NCBI GenBank assembly: GCA_028691535.1
Contig: JAQUZB010000002.1
Coordinates: 62,001-126,000 of the forward strand
DNA from: Candidatus Altimarinota bacterium
GTDB lineage: Bacteria; Patescibacteriota; Gracilibacteria; BD1-5; UBA6164
Length of the DNA stretch: 64,000 bases
Direction: 5' to 3'
Shown here: positions 10,016 through 21,492 of the stretch, piece after piece
Layout of the letters: each line of letters starts with the position of its first letter
How positions within the stretch are numbered: position 1 is the stretch's first letter
Notes under the pieces: model-generated
Told to the model about the DNA's origin: nothing
Databases searched by the model: none
Seen by the model: only the letters and a program-made list of their open reading frames with translations
Position numbers and translations under genes: made by a program

Positions 10016-11380
10016 ATGAATTTCAACGAATTAAACATAATTCAACCTATATTGAAAGCACTTGAAAAAGAGTGATTTAAAACTCCAACAGAAATACAAG
10101 AAAAAGTAATTCCCTTAGCTCTAGAAAATAGGGATATTTTGTGATGTGCTAAAACTTGAAGCTGAAAAACATTTGCATTTGCAATACCAACTCTACAATT
10201 ATTGTATAACAAAAGATTGGAAAAATGACTTGTTGAATGAAAAGTAAAAAGAAATATTAAATCTCTTATTTTGGCTCCAACTCGTGAATTAGCAATTCAG
10301 ATTTGAGAAGCATTTGCACCATATTGTACAAATACAAATTTTAAACATACTGTGATTTTTGGTTGAGTAAATCAATTTCATCAAGTTAAAGCAATAGAAA
10401 AATGAGTTGATATTTTGATTGCTACACCTTGAAGATTAGAAGATTTTATTAGTCAATGAATTATAAAATTGTCATATGTAGAAATACTTACAATTGATGA
10501 AGCTGACAGAATGATGGAATTAGGTTCACTTCAAGATTTAAAGAAAATCTTAAAAAGAATTCCTGAGCAAAGACAAACATTTTTATTTTCTGCAACTATG
10601 CCTAGTGATATAAAAACTCTAGCAAATAGTATATTAAAAAATCCAGAAAATATAACTGTAAATTCTGTTTCAGGTCCAATTCCTGCAATCAAACAAAAAG
10701 TATATTTTTTAAGTAAAAATTTTAAAAGACAATTACTTCAACAAATATGTAAAAGAAAGGATTTAGACTCAATTTTGGTTTTTGCAAATACAATAATAGA
10801 AAGTGAAAGAGTTTATGAATTTATGAAAATGGCATGAATAAAATGTGATTACATAAATAAAAATAAAACTCAAAATCAAAGACAAAAAGCATTACAATGA
10901 TTAAAAGATTGAGATATAAAAGTATTAATTGCTACTGATATAGCTTCTAGATGACTAGATATAAGTGATTTATCATGTGTTGTAAACTATGAATTACCAT
11001 GAGATTGAGAAAGTTATATTCATCGTATTTGAAGAACTTGAAGAGCTTGAAAAGAGTGATTAGCAATTTCATTTTGTAGTGAAATTGAAAAAGAAAAATT
11101 TGAAAAAATAAAGAGTTTAGTTTGAACTAAGATTGAAGTTATAGCTGATGAATCATATAAAGAAGAAATAGTTCCAAAATGAAGATCAGAGAAAATTGAT
11201 AGAATGAATGAAAAAACAAAACCAAAAACTAGAAAAAAAACTGATTATTCAAAAATGAATACTTCTGAAAAAAGAGAAAAAAAATCAGATACAAAAACTC
11301 CAAAAACATTTTCAAGACCAAAAAAAGAAAGTCCACGTAGTAAAAATGTAAAATTACCTTTTAGAAAAAACAAAAAATAA
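10016..11380 (+). CDS. DEAD-box RNA helicase, RhlE/DeaD-like, 454 aa
   Basis: The domains in order are TPTEIQEKVIP (Q motif, about residue 22), CAKTGSGKT (Walker A, residues about 44-52), [19 protein letters not shown] (DEAD), SATMPSDIK, ATDIASRGLDI and HRIGRTGRAG. In Walker A and in the arginine-finger motif the glycines are TGA. The last 80 residues are a Lys/Arg/Ser-rich tail, longer than in the 5452-6723 paralogue. Roles in ribosome assembly, RNA turnover or cold adaptation are known for the family. It is followed by a small RG-containing gene and VF530. Confidence 0.93.
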
Positions 11381-11398
11381 AATCCCTTCGGGATTTTA
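11380..11398 (+). terminator. Terminator after DEAD-box gene
   Basis: AAATCCC-TTC-GGGATTT hairpin followed by T tract, starting on the last base of the stop codon. Confidence 0.8.
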
Positions 11399-11470
11399 TT
11401 TTTTTTAAAAATTTGCATTAAAAAATAATTATTTTAAAATAGTAGTATAATATTTTTTAATATAAAAACT

Positions 11471-11674
11471 ATGACTAATGAAAAAAATGATGAATTAGAA
11501 ACTCCTGAAATTGAAGAAGTAGTTGAAGAAATAAAGGTGCAAACTCCACCTATTCCAAAAGTAACTAAGATTCCTGTTCATAACAATTTTATGAAATGAG
11601 GTAATCAAATTAGATGAAATCAAAATAATTTTACAAAACAAGTTCAAAGAAAAGCTTCTTGAAGAGGTAGATAA
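11471..11674 (+). CDS. Small charged protein with acidic head and basic RG tail, 67 aa
   Basis: The N-terminal half is acidic (TNEKNDELETPEIEEVVEE). The C-terminal half is basic and glycine/asparagine-rich (KGGNQIRGNQNNF and RKASGRGR), which resembles an RNA-binding tail. Gly codons are mixed TGA and GGT. It is 15 bases upstream of the VF530 gene and probably co-transcribed. No named family is recognised; a nucleic-acid-binding accessory role next to the helicase is an inference. Confidence 0.65.
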
Positions 11675-11689
11675 AAATAATAATAATAT

Positions 11690-11947
11690 ATGAAAATAAT
11701 AAAAAAAGAACCTGAAAATAGAAATGATGATTTATTACACTGAGTAACTTTGGCTATGATTCTTGATTATTTGATAGAAGAATATGGTTTTGAAGAATTA
11801 AGTCAGTTATTTAATATAAATTGTTTTAAAAATAATCCAAGTAAAGAATCAAGTCTAAAGTTTTTGAGAAAAACTGAATGGGCTCGCCTACAAGTACAAG
11901 GTTTATATGTAAAATCAGTTTTAAATAAAAGAAGAAATAAAAAGTAA
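11690..11947 (+). CDS. VF530-family DNA-binding protein, 85 aa
   Basis: The sequence contains DLLHGVTLAMILDYLIEEYGFEEL, then NINCFKNNPSKESSLKFLRKTEWARLQVQGLY. These are the hallmark blocks of the VF530 family (DUF2132), small alpha-helical DNA-binding proteins. The family-invariant HGVTL glycine is TGA, a strong local proof of the code. The length matches the family. It shares a transcription unit with the small RG protein and ends at a GC-rich terminator. Confidence 0.92.
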
Positions 11948-11970
11948 AAAACCCCGCTACGCGGGGTTTT
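11948..11970. terminator. GC-rich bidirectional terminator (VF530 and mini-gene)
   Basis: AAAACCCCGC (11948-11957) and GCGGGGTTTT (11961-11970) form a perfect stem; T and A tracts serve both directions. It is much more GC-rich than the AT terminators of most neighbouring genes. Confidence 0.85.
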
Positions 11971-11996
11971 TATTTTATGAACAAAGGAAGAAAGAA

Positions 11997-12044
11997 TTAC
12001 TTCTTCTTCTTGCCTTTATCCTTTTTTTTGCCTTTTTTTGCCAT
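11997..12044 (-). CDS. Mini-gene: 15-aa lysine-rich peptide
   Basis: The peptide MAKKGKKKDKGKKKK begins at the ATG at 12042-12044, five bases after AGGAGG (12050-12055), and stops at TAA. Both glycines are GGC, a codon otherwise rare here. A consensus promoter (TTGACA, 16 bp, TATAAT) lies about 50 bases upstream. The GC-rich terminator at 11948-11970 lies downstream. The perfect signals argue that the peptide is translated despite its size. Function is unknown; such a charge suggests nucleic-acid or ribosome binding. It belongs to the set of SD-led mini-genes described in the findings. Confidence 0.6.
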   Translation of the reverse strand: MAKKGKKKDKGKKKK

Positions 12045-12095
12045 GATGGCCTCCTGAAAAAAAAGTTATAGAATAGCAACTGCTAAACCTTTTAG

Positions 12096-12123
12096 ATTAT
12101 ATATAAACTTTTATATATGTCAA
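12096..12123 (-). promoter_or_regulatory. Consensus promoter of the 15-aa mini-gene
   Basis: On the minus strand TTGACA (12118-12123) and TATAAT (12096-12101) are separated by 16 bp. Both elements are perfect sigma-70 consensus hexamers. Confidence 0.75.
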
Positions 12124-12132
12124 TAGTTTTTA

Positions 12133-13314
12133 TTACTTTTTTGATTTATTTCTTTTTTTCTTTTTCATACTAGCAACTTTATATGATCATTGGATTATCT
12201 TTGTTTGCCAGTCTGAAGTTTTCTTAATTGTAGAAATAATCTTTTCAAATTCAGGATTAAATATAGAATCTTCTTTTCAAGAATATGCTTCATCTATAGC
12301 TTTAGATAAAGCTGTAAGTTTATGTTTTTTTGAAATTTTTTCTTTTTGAGATTTAAAACTTTCTGGATTTGATATATTTATATTTTTTTGAAGAACTCAT
12401 TTAATTAACTCTTCTCTTGTTTTACAAATATCAGTATTAATTTTAACTATATCATCATCTAATTTTGGTTTAATAACTTTACCAAAATAATTTATAGTTA
12501 CAGCTTTAACTATATATTCTGGTAATTCTTCTCCATTTGGTCATATATATCAGCTAAAAATATTTCTTTTAGACTCTAATGATTTTTCTATATTTGTAGT
12601 TTCATTTAATGAAGTTTTTTTAGAAACAGTATTAATTTTATTATCTAACCAAGCAGCTCTAATATATCAAGATTCTAAAACATTTTCTCTATTATAGGTA
12701 TTATTATGTCAATTAATATAAATGTATGCTTCTCAATTTAATGAATATATTTTTTTTGATACTGATGAAAAAAATTTAGTGTTCTTTTTAAATGTTTCAA
12801 TATATAATCAATTTTGATTATAAAATCTAATTGGATTATTTGATGTAAAATCTGAAGAATCAATTTTATATCAAGTATCACTTAAAGAAGTAAAATTTAA
12901 ATTTTCATAAAATTCTTTTTCTTTATAACTTTGAATATTTATACTTCAAAAAATATCTCATTTTTCAGTATTTTTTGATAATCAATTTCAAAACAATCAA
13001 TTAAATTCAGTTTTCGATTTTTCAATTTCTTCTCAAAATAATCAATTAAATCAAGTTGTTTTTTTAATTGTATCTATTAATGGTTTAAATCAAGTTTCCT
13101 GTTTTTCAGTTGTTTTTTCTCAAAACAATCAACTAAATCAAGTTTTAGTTGTATTAGTATCTATTAATGGTTTAAATCAAGTTTTTAATGTATCAAATAT
13201 TTTTTTTCAAAAAAATCAAACAGTATCCTGAATTGATTTAATTCATTTTTCAAATTTAGAATCTTTTTTCTTTCATAAAAGAAATTCATTTCATAAGCAT
13301 GCAGACAAATTCAT
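12133..13314 (-). CDS. Hypothetical protein with tandem TGF/GLFG repeats, 393 aa
   Basis: The first 130 residues repeat a unit of about 40: TGFKPLIDT, then a Thr/Lys linker, then GF(S/N)GLFGE. FKPLIDT occurs twice and GLFG three times, almost every Gly being TGA. The rest is unrecognised: a mixed alpha/beta stretch (NPIRFYNQNGLYIETFKKN, NGEAYIYINGHNNTYNREN), a helical C-terminal part and a basic tail ending KKKKRNKSKK. It is the third of three minus-strand genes (17516 to 12133), 19 bases after the second. They may form one functional unit of unknown role. Confidence 0.7.
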
Positions 13315-13333
13315 AAAAAAGTATTAGATAATA

Positions 13334-14494
13334 TTACGCTTCTTTTCTAGAAAAAATACTAGAAAAACCTTTTTTCAGACTTCACCATAATCAAGATGAT
13401 TTTTTAGGAGTATTTAAAGTTTCTTTTTTTATTCTTACTCAAGAATTAGAAATTTTATTTATATTTAACAATTCAATTTTTGTAGTTCAATCTTTTTGTA
13501 ATATTCAAATACGAGCTTGTTGTCCAGAAATTACTTTTTCAGGATTACAAAATATCTCAATTACTTGTTCTTTGTCTGATGAAATACCTTTTATTTCAAC
13601 TTTTAATTTAAAATGATTACTTCATGAAATTTTTTGAAAAGAAACTATATCAAATTTATCATATCAAACTATATTTAATGAAACTATATCATTTATATCT
13701 TTAGAATTAAGCGTATCAGAAAGAGAATTATAATATAACTCATCATTTACTGCTTCTCAAAATACCTTGTGTAAATCGTGTCTTAATTGAGCAGAAAAAT
13801 TATTAACTCAATCACTCTCTTTTAATTGAGCTGATTTTATAGCTTTAAGTATATTTGGATTTCTTAAATCAAGTGATTTTATTCAAGGATAAATTTCATT
13901 AGTAGATTTTTTTATTCACTCTATATAATCATTAGTAGTTGAATTCAATGAAAATTCAGGAGATAAATTATTTTGTATTCTATAAATAGAAGCATTTTTA
14001 ACATTTCAACTATTTATAAATTTTAGCCAAGCATCTTGACGAAGTTTTGATTGTTTTTCTAAATAAATAGTATTTTTAATTGAGTTATAAGAAGATACTT
14101 CATTACTTATTCAAGATACTCTAGATTGTAATGAATCAATGTGTTTTTTAAGTCATTTCCAATCTAAAAATAAATTTCAATCATTTAATATAGAAATCAC
14201 TTCATTTATCTCCTCTTCTAAATCTAAAATAGTTTCTAAATTTTCAATTTTCATTGACTGATTTTTTAGCAAAATCAATAGATCATTTAAATAATTTAAA
14301 TATCCCTTAATTGAGTTAATTCATAAAGTAAAAAATGCTTTTTGATTATCTTTTACTAAACTAATATTTCATTCAAAATTACTATTTATTTCTGTATATT
14401 TATCTAAAATATTAATAAAAACTCTAAAAGAATTATTATTTTCAAAATTATAATCAAACATGTCAGATTTCATTGAACTATTCATTGTTTTCAT
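13334..14494 (-). CDS. Hypothetical coiled-coil protein, 386 aa
   Basis: The first 170 residues are strongly helical with heptad-like Leu/Ile spacing (NYLNDLLILLKNQSMKIENL, LKKHIDSLQSRVSGI), suggesting a coiled coil. The C-terminal 150 residues look like a small beta-rich domain (LKVEIKGISSDKEQVIEIFCN, GQQARIGILQKDGTTKIELL) followed by a basic tail. An alternative Met at residues 4 or 8 is possible. Not recognised. It lies between the 970-residue helical protein and the GLFG-repeat protein in the same orientation. Confidence 0.7.
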
Positions 14495-14575
14495 TAAATA
14501 TATTATGATTAAATATAAATATTTATTTTTTGAATTATAAATATAAACATATTTATGTCAATAAATTTATATTTA

Positions 14576-14604
14576 TAAAAAAACTCACTTTAAAGTGAGT
14601 TTTT
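14576..14604 (-). terminator. Terminator after the 970-aa protein gene
   Basis: AAAAAACTCACTT and AAGTGAGTTTTTT form a stem whose last bases touch the stop codon at 14604-14606. Confidence 0.75.
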
Positions 14605-17516
14605 TAGTTTAACATTGTTCATCAATGGATTTCTTCATCCATTATATCTATTCCTTGTTCTGGTTTAAAATATATTTTTTTTCTCCATTCATTTACTATT
14701 TCTTCTGTTCAAGGTAATTGAGATATAAATACAACAAATGCATTTATATAGTTATTTAATAAATCATGTAATGAATTTAATTCTTCTATTGATTTTATTT
14801 CTCAGGATAATCTTAATAATGATTTATATATATGATTTGCATAAAAATCTAAGATTATTAATGCCTTTTCCATATCATCAACTTCAATACCAAGTTCATC
14901 ACTTATATCAGAATCAGTTCAATAAATAGGAAATAATGTTTCATTTAAAAATCTAGGTAAAATATTTAAATGAACATTATGAAAAATAGAAAAAGCTGTT
15001 ACTCAATGATAACAAATATTTTCAGATTTATTTCCATACTCATACATTAAATCAATCTTACTAACTATATATGAAGACATAAATTTTAATTTTAAAGAAT
15101 CAAAATTTATTTCTGAATCCATAGTTTTTATTGTATGACATTTTTCCATAAATAAATCTAGTGTTCATTCTGGAATATCTAAAATAGGTATATTTTTATT
15201 TAAAACTCAAATAAATGAACTTAATGCTTCTACAAAATTTCATTTTAAAAAATAATAAGTATATAAATATAAATCCATAGTATATCTAGCATCTAATCAT
15301 GATTGAATAAATTTAAATGCTGTTTTTAAATCTCACTTATTAAATAAAGCACTTATTAGTTTAGATAAATTATTTATGTTTGGATCTAGAGTATATGCTT
15401 CTTGAAATTTCATAATTGATTGATCAAAATATCAATTATCTTCAAATATATTTCATAATTGAATAGTTGCTTCATTTGAGCCAAGTTCTTCAGAAGCAAT
15501 AAAACTTTCTATAATAGTTTCTGGTCATTTTTTTTGTAAAATAGCCATATTTCAAGCACATAGAAGTATATATGATTTTTCTAATTCTGATAAATCTTCT
15601 TTTTTAAATGATTTAACCATAAATCTACGAATATAATCAAAAAATCCTCTAGTTTCATAAGTTTCCTTAAAAAACTTATTTAAATCTTTCAATGTTTTTC
15701 TTAATTCACTATTATTAGGAATATTTACAAGAGATTCAAGTAAATAATAGATTGAAAAAATACTATTTAATAAATATTCGTTATTGATAACTAAATCAAT
15801 AGTTAAATCAAATGAAGAATCATATATTAAATATGTGAAAAGCAATATTTCATCTTTAGCTAGTCAACCAAGATTATATTTTTTTATAAAATCTCAAAAA
15901 TCTTTTGTATCCATATTTGGAAAATTTCTTGAAATTAGTTTCTCAGCAAAAAATAATAATGCTAATTCTTTATTTTCAAGTAAAACTTCAGGATAATCTT
16001 CTTCTTTTATATCAATTGAATCACGAGCAGTATTTTGTAAAGTAACTCTTATAAATTTACCATACTTTACATCTATTTTATTTATAAACTCATTGTAAGT
16101 ATTTTGTAATAATGGCGAAAATGTATCTATATAATCTGTTTCATCTTTTAAGACTTTTAGAGAATATGGTATTTCATTTTCGTCTATATCTCATATTTCA
16201 TTATAACATTTTTCTAAAAATGGAAATAATTTTTGTGACATAACCCTATAATTTTTTCCATGAAAAAATATCATAGATAAAGTAGCAACATACATAGATA
16301 AGTTTTCAAATGTATCAAATTCTGAGTGTTCTGGTTCTTCTAAATCTTTTTCTTTTTTTGTATTTAAATTTCATTTTACTAATAATGAAATATTATCATC
16401 AAAATATCATCACAATAAATTAAATTTTTCATCTTCTCTAGAAAATGCAAGTATATCTAAATCACTTAAATGTTCTCATAAATATTTATCTTCTTTTAAT
16501 ATACTTATATGAACTTGCATTAAATAAAGCTTTCTAAGAACTAACTCATCATAAACTACTCTATCTTCTTTACTTAAATTATTAACTCAAATATTATTAA
16601 ATCTATCTATTTTAGAACGAATATCATCTAAATTTGTCTCTATATAATCATTTGCTACAAGTGATAATTTAAGAAGTGGTTCTAAAACTGGTAATTCATT
16701 TTCAAGTAAATAATTAGCCATTAAAACTTCAAAATTTTTTAAATCAGAATCATCTTCAATTATAAAACTATACATTATAAAAGGTAAAACTACATTTTCT
16801 TTTGTATTTCAATTTTCATTATACACAGTTGATTTCAATCTTAAATAAGCTTGTTTAGCATTATTTATATTTCATAATTGATTATAAATAATAATTATAT
16901 TTTCTAAAAATATTTTATCACCATAAATACTATAAGCATTTTCTAAAAGTATAATTGCAAATTCAGTTTTTCATAATTCTTTGTATGCTAATGCAGAATA
17001 CAAATATCAGATTTCATCTCAATTTGAGATTAAAGTATCATAAATAGAAATTGCCTTATAAAAATCTCATTTTCTTTCATAATCCTTTCATAGTGTAATC
17101 AAAAATTTAGAATTTTCGCTATATCATTCTTTTTTCTTTGCAGTAGACATCAATAAATTAATTTTTCTATTAATTTCAGTCATAAATTCAAAATCTCCTA
17201 TTACTTCTGGATCTTGCATTTCTAAAGTAGTACTTCTATATACTTCATTTATAACTTCTACTGCTACTGGATAATTACATGAAATAATTGTTGATAAAAA
17301 AGAAATTGCTGCATCAAAATCCCCCATACTAACTAAGTATAAAGGAATTGTTTGAATAACTTGATTATCATCTTCTTCTTTTTCATCAAGTGATTTTATG
17401 ATTGTATTTAGTGCTCTTAAACGAACAGCTCTACTATAATTAGTTAAGTTATCAATAACATGTTCTGGCATAGAATCAACTAAACATCTTGTTCTATCCA
17501 TTATTATTTCATTCAT
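14604..17516 (-). CDS. Large alpha-helical repeat (TPR/SEL1-like) protein, 970 aa
   Basis: The frame stays open for 971 codons only if TGA is sense. The protein is almost entirely helical, with pairs of amphipathic helices spaced roughly 34-40 residues. Examples are YLVSMGDFDAAISFLSTIIS near residue 60, and LGNIFEDNWYFDQSIMKFQEAYTLDP with NNLSKLISALFNKGDLKTAFKFIQ near residue 700. This is tetratricopeptide-like solenoid architecture. No signal peptide is seen, so it is probably a cytoplasmic scaffold. It is first in a row of three unknown genes and could organise a complex with their products; that is inference. Confidence 0.75.
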
Positions 17517-17592
17517 TTAACATATTTTAAAGAATATATAACTATATATTAAAATAATATCTTGGAAAGTCAATATAATTTAAACAATAAAA

Positions 17593-17617
17593 AAAAGCTT
17601 ACTTTATAGTAAGCTTT
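17593..17617 (-). terminator. Terminator after cold-shock gene
   Basis: AAAAGCTTACTT pairs with a following AGTAAGCTTTT, with A/T tracts outside, 16 bases after the stop at 17633. Confidence 0.75.
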
Positions 17618-17632
17618 TCGTTTAAAACTCAA

Positions 17633-17824
17633 TTATATTACTTGAACATTAACTGCATTTAAACCTCTTTTACCTTGTTCAACTTCAAATTGAACTTCAT
17701 CACCTTCTTTAATTTGACCATCAACACCTGAAATATGAACAAAATATTCACTTCCTGATTCATTATCAATAATAAACCCAAACCCTTTAGTATCATTAAA
17801 AAATTTTACTTTACCGTTATACAT
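17633..17824 (-). CDS. cspA: Cold-shock domain protein (CspA family), 63 aa
   Basis: This small OB-fold RNA chaperone shows GKVKFFNDTKGFGFI (RNP1, residues about 4-18) and YFVHISG (RNP2, about 27-33), the family signatures. The length is slightly short but normal. All nine glycines are GGN and none is TGA, unlike most genes here. This may reflect high expression. It has no evident SD, so it differs from the mini-genes. It stands alone with a terminator. Confidence 0.93.
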   Translation of the reverse strand: MYNGKVKFFNDTKGFGFIIDNESGSEYFVHISGVDGQIKEGDEVQFEVEQGKRGLNAVNVQVI

Positions 17825-17965
17825 TTGTATATATTTAAATAATTATAAGGCCTACATAATACTCTCTTTTTTTTATAATGCAAATTTAAAAAAAATATTA
17901 TTACTTTATTGACTTAATAAGCGATATATAGTAAAATTTTAGAAATTAATAATAATACTAAATCT

Positions 17966-19924
17966 ATGTTTAAAAAGATATTCTTACCTACTATATTAGC
18001 AATACTTACTTATTGATTTTGGATAAGTCCAGATTTCAAAGAAATATCTGCATGAGTAGCTATATTTTTATTTTGAATGTTATTTTTACAACAATGATTC
18101 AAAGCGTTTACTTGATGAATACTTGAAAAAATATTACAAAAAAGTAATGATAAAATGTGGAAAAGCTTACTTTTTTGATTTAGTGCTTCAACATTGATGC
18201 AATCAAGTTCTCTAGTTTCTATACTTACTATTTCATTTTTAAGTGCTGAGTTAATAACGCTAATTCAATGACTTTGAATCTTATTTTGAGCAAATGTTGG
18301 TACAACAACTTGAGCTTGGTTGATTGCTGCATTTTGAATGAAAATAAATATTTCTGCATATGCTATGCCTATGCTTGTTTTTGGTATGATTTTCTCATTT
18401 CAAAAAAACAAAAATATGAAATGAATAGGTTCAATTCTAGCTTGATTATGATTTCTTTTCTTATGAATTCATTATATGAAAGTATGATTTGAATCATTTC
18501 AAACAAGCATAAATTTGATTGAATATGCAATGACATGATTTTTATGAATATTAGTTTTTGTATGAATTGGTATAATAGCAACAATTGTTATGCAATCAAG
18601 TCATGCAACAATAATACTTGTAATAGCTGCATTGGCAACGAATCAAGTTACATATGAAAATGCTTTAGCACTTGTTATATGAGCAAATATTTGAACAACA
18701 ATAACAGCAGTACTTTGATCACTAACTTGAAATATAAACTGAAAAAGACTGGCAATTTCTGATATAATATTTAAAATAACAACTTGATTAATTTTTATCA
18801 TATTTTTACATCCAATAATATGATTTGTAGATATATTATCAAATATTATTTGAATAAGTATTAATGATTTTACTCTGAAATTAGCTTTATTTCATACAAT
18901 ATTTAACTTAATATGAGTTATATTATTAATCCCATTTATAAATAAATTAATTCTTGTTGTAAATAAAATATTTCCTGACAAAGATATAAATAATTTATAT
19001 GGAAATATTTATCTAAATTCTGCATCAATTGATTTTCCTGATACATCAATTATTTCGCTTATTAAAGAGACAAAACACTTATACACAAATACACTAGAAA
19101 TCATTCTAGAATCGTTTAGTTTGAAAAAAGATGATATAATTTGAGAATATAAATTTGATGAATTAAAGAAAAAAATTAAAACACTAGATATAGATGAAAT
19201 TGATGAATTGTATAACAAAAAAATAAAAATATTATATTGAGAAATCATAGATTTTACCACAAAATCACAAGCAAATAATCCAGAAAAATATGCTGATGAA
19301 TTTTATAAGATAAAATTTGCTGCCAGAAATTTAGCTGAAGTTATAAAATCTATCAAACATTTACAAAAAAATATCAATAAATATATGAATTCTAATAATT
19401 TAGAAATTAGAACTCAATATGAAAAAATAGTAATTGATATAATTAATTTAGTAAAATTTATTGATGAATTAAGTAAATCAAATATTGCAGAAGAAAAATT
19501 GATGATCTTAGCAAAAATAGAAAGAAATATTGATCACAATGATATTATAAATAATTGAACTATTAATAAATTAATAAGAGAAAATAAAATAACAAATGAA
19601 ATGTCTACTTCTCTTATGATTGATACAAATTATAAAAATGACGCTTTCAAGAAATTACTTGAAGTTTCTGAAATAGTTTTTAATAATGAAATATCAGACG
19701 AGATTACAGAATTAAAAAATAAAAAAAATAAAAAAATAAATACATGGTTTTCAAAAACATTTTGATTATCAGAGAAAAAATTAGAAAAAGCTATAAAAAA
19801 GTTAAAAAGAAGAAAAAATTTCATAAAAAATAAGATAAAATATGAAGAAGATAAATTACAAATACAAAGATTAAAAGAAGAAATTATAAACATAGATTTT
19901 ATAATTGAAAAATATAAAAGATAA
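17966..19924 (+). CDS. Na+/phosphate cotransporter homologue with PhoU-like tail (NptA/YjbB type), 652 aa
   Basis: The first 340 residues hold about nine membrane helices with the two inverted Na_Pi_cotrans repeats: TLMQSSSLVSILTISF at about residue 80 and IVMQSSHATIILVIA at about residue 210. Each is followed by GANVGTT or GANIGTT, with TGA at the first Gly. Residues about 370-650 are a soluble helical PhoU-like domain with coiled coil. Such proteins move phosphate with sodium, often outward in bacteria. A TTGACT-type promoter lies about 40-50 bases upstream. It is monocistronic with a hairpin at the end. Confidence 0.9.
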
Positions 19925-19943
19925 GCATTAGCTTATCTTTTAT
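19918..19943 (+). terminator. Terminator after Na/Pi cotransporter gene
   Basis: AAAGATAAGC and GCTTATCTTT form a hairpin overlapping the TAA stop, followed by a T-rich tract. Confidence 0.75.
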
Positions 19944-20013
19944 ATTTTTTTCTTTGACAATAATTATATTTATATATTATATATTTACTTTATTGATACT
20001 AAGTCCCAATAAT

Positions 20014-20409
20014 ATGAACATAGAAAAAATACTAAAAGAAAAACAAAATAGAGTTACTCCTGAAAGAATAGCTATATTTAATTTTTTAGAAACAAAACAT
20101 ATTTTCACTTATAGTGATATAATGGAAAATTTTAAAAATATAGCTAGGGCTTCTATTTTTAGAACTCTAAATTTATTTTTGGCATTATGAGTTATAAGAA
20201 AAATAGATATTTGAGAAAATATTATGACTTATGAATTAAATGATGAAACTCATCATCATGAACATATGAAATGTAATAGTTGTAATTCTATAATTACTTT
20301 TCATTCTGAAAATATATGTAAAAAAATATTTGAAGAAGCTAAAAATATGTGATTTAAAATAAAGTCTCACAATATTTGAATTGTTGGAACTTGCAAAGAT
20401 TGTTTATAA
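20014..20409 (+). CDS. Fur/Zur-family metal regulator, 131 aa
   Basis: The N-terminal winged helix (RVTPERIAIFNFLE, then ARASIFRTLNLFLALGVIRK) is followed by the metal-binding dimer domain. That domain has HHHEHMKCNSC (about residues 83-93) and a second pair CKDC at the C-terminus, giving the four cysteines of the structural zinc site. The gene is 15 bases upstream of a ZIP metal transporter, so a Zur (zinc-sensing) role is likely: repression when zinc is sufficient. A TTGACA-17-TTATAT promoter lies about 50 bases upstream. The sensor metal cannot be proven from sequence. Confidence 0.9.
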
Positions 20410-20424
20410 TTTAAATTTAAAATA

Positions 20425-21210
20425 ATGAAAATATTTTTATTTACACTAATATGAAATTTGATAATTTCACTAAGCATATTATCAGTTATATATTTTACAA
20501 GATTTTTTAAAAATAACATAAAGAAAAACATAGATTATATAACTTCTATAACTATTTGAGTTATTTTATGAGTTATATTTTTATGATTCTTCCCTGAAAT
20601 ACTTTCAGAAGCAGATGTTAAACCAAGTTATTTTTGATTGTTTATATTACTTGGATTATTATCATTTTACTTTTTAGAATTATTTCTTCATTGGCATCAT
20701 TGCAGAGATTTATCTCATGATTGACATGACCATTGTGAACACAACGATTCACTACATAAAGAACATATGAAATGAAAACTTATGTTTTTATGAACTTTTT
20801 TACATAATTCTATACATTGAATAATTTTATTTGGCGCTTTTTCTATAAACACTGAAATCTGAATTATTACAACTATTGCTATATTATTACACTCAATACC
20901 TCAAAATATTTCAAATTATATAATGACAGATTCAAAATCAAAATATTATATAATAACTAGTTTTTGATGAGTATTTTGAGCTATATTAACTCTTCCATTT
21001 ATAAATTTTCTACTTTTAAATAAAAGTTATATTATCTTATTTATTTGTGGATGACTACTATATACTGCCCTAACTGATATACTTCCAGAAATAAAAGACA
21101 ATGAAAATACAAAATCAAAGATTATGTATTTTATATTTCTTGTATTTTGAATATTGTTATTTGCATTATTTAATTGATCAATTCATCTGTTGTGATTATC
21201 TGAAGGGTAA
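20425..21210 (+). CDS. ZIP-family divalent metal transporter, 261 aa
   Basis: About seven to eight membrane helices are visible. A cytoplasmic His-rich loop after helix 3 (HWHHCRDLSHDGHDHCEHND, about residues 90-110) is typical of zinc ZIP proteins. Helix 4 carries the HNSIHG metal-binding motif and helix 5 HSIPQN. All match the family. With the Fur/Zur gene just upstream it forms a zinc uptake operon, probably derepressed at low zinc. Many membrane glycines are TGA. Confidence 0.92.
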
Positions 21211-21214
21211 ATAT

Positions 21215-21256
21215 TTGACAATCAGCTATTTATATTTTATAATATAAATAGCTGAT
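21215..21256 (+). promoter_or_regulatory. Mini-gene promoter overlapping the ZIP terminator hairpin
   Basis: TTGACA (21215-21220), a 17-bp spacer and TATAAT (21238-21243) form a perfect promoter. The inverted repeat ATCAGCTATTTATATT (21221-21236) with 21241-21256, followed by a T5 run, is the likely terminator of the ZIP gene. The two overlap base for base, so read-through and initiation share one element. Confidence 0.75.
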
Positions 21257-21276
21257 TTTTATATAGGAGGAAAAAA

Positions 21277-21477
21277 ATGAGCTTTCAAAAGATGGTACAT
21301 ACACCAAAGGGTGCTTATGTACAACTCAAAGTTGGTTTTGGCAACAAAATCTACCTTGATGGAAGAGAAACTCTTTACAAAGTTGGTGATGATGGAAAAA
21401 TCTATACCAATGGAGGAAGTTTCGTGTCCAAAGATACAGTTGAAAAATTCTGCAAGTCTCAAGGCTTGATTAAGTGA
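21277..21477 (+). CDS. Mini-gene: 66-aa protein ending in TGA
   Basis: AGGAGG (21265-21270) precedes the ATG by six bases. The 66-residue product begins MSFQKMVHTPKGAYVQL and looks like a small beta-rich soluble domain (VGFGNKIYLDGRETLYKVGD, then DGKIYTNGGSF), ending SQGLIK. All nine glycines are GGN. The frame meets TGA at 21475-21477, directly before a GC-rich terminator. If TGA were Gly, translation would run through the terminator to TAA at 21538-21540 and add GFLAEQKNSPFQ.... The family is not recognised. It looks like a standard-code gene; the alternative is an 87-residue code-25 protein. Confidence 0.7.
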   Translation: MSFQKMVHTPKGAYVQLKVGFGNKIYLDGRETLYKVGDDGKIYTNGGSFVSKDTVEKFCKSQGLIK

Positions 21478-21492
21478 TTTTTGGCTGAACAA

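Noticed and set aside
10016-11380. Apparent frame breaks by many TGA codons in the helicase
   Set aside because: TGA falls at the invariant glycines of the helicase motifs, so the gene is intact under code 25, not a pseudogene.
17633-17824. Cold-shock gene as a sixth mini-gene
   Set aside because: It avoids TGA but has no Shine-Dalgarno sequence and stops at TAA; high expression explains the codon choice.
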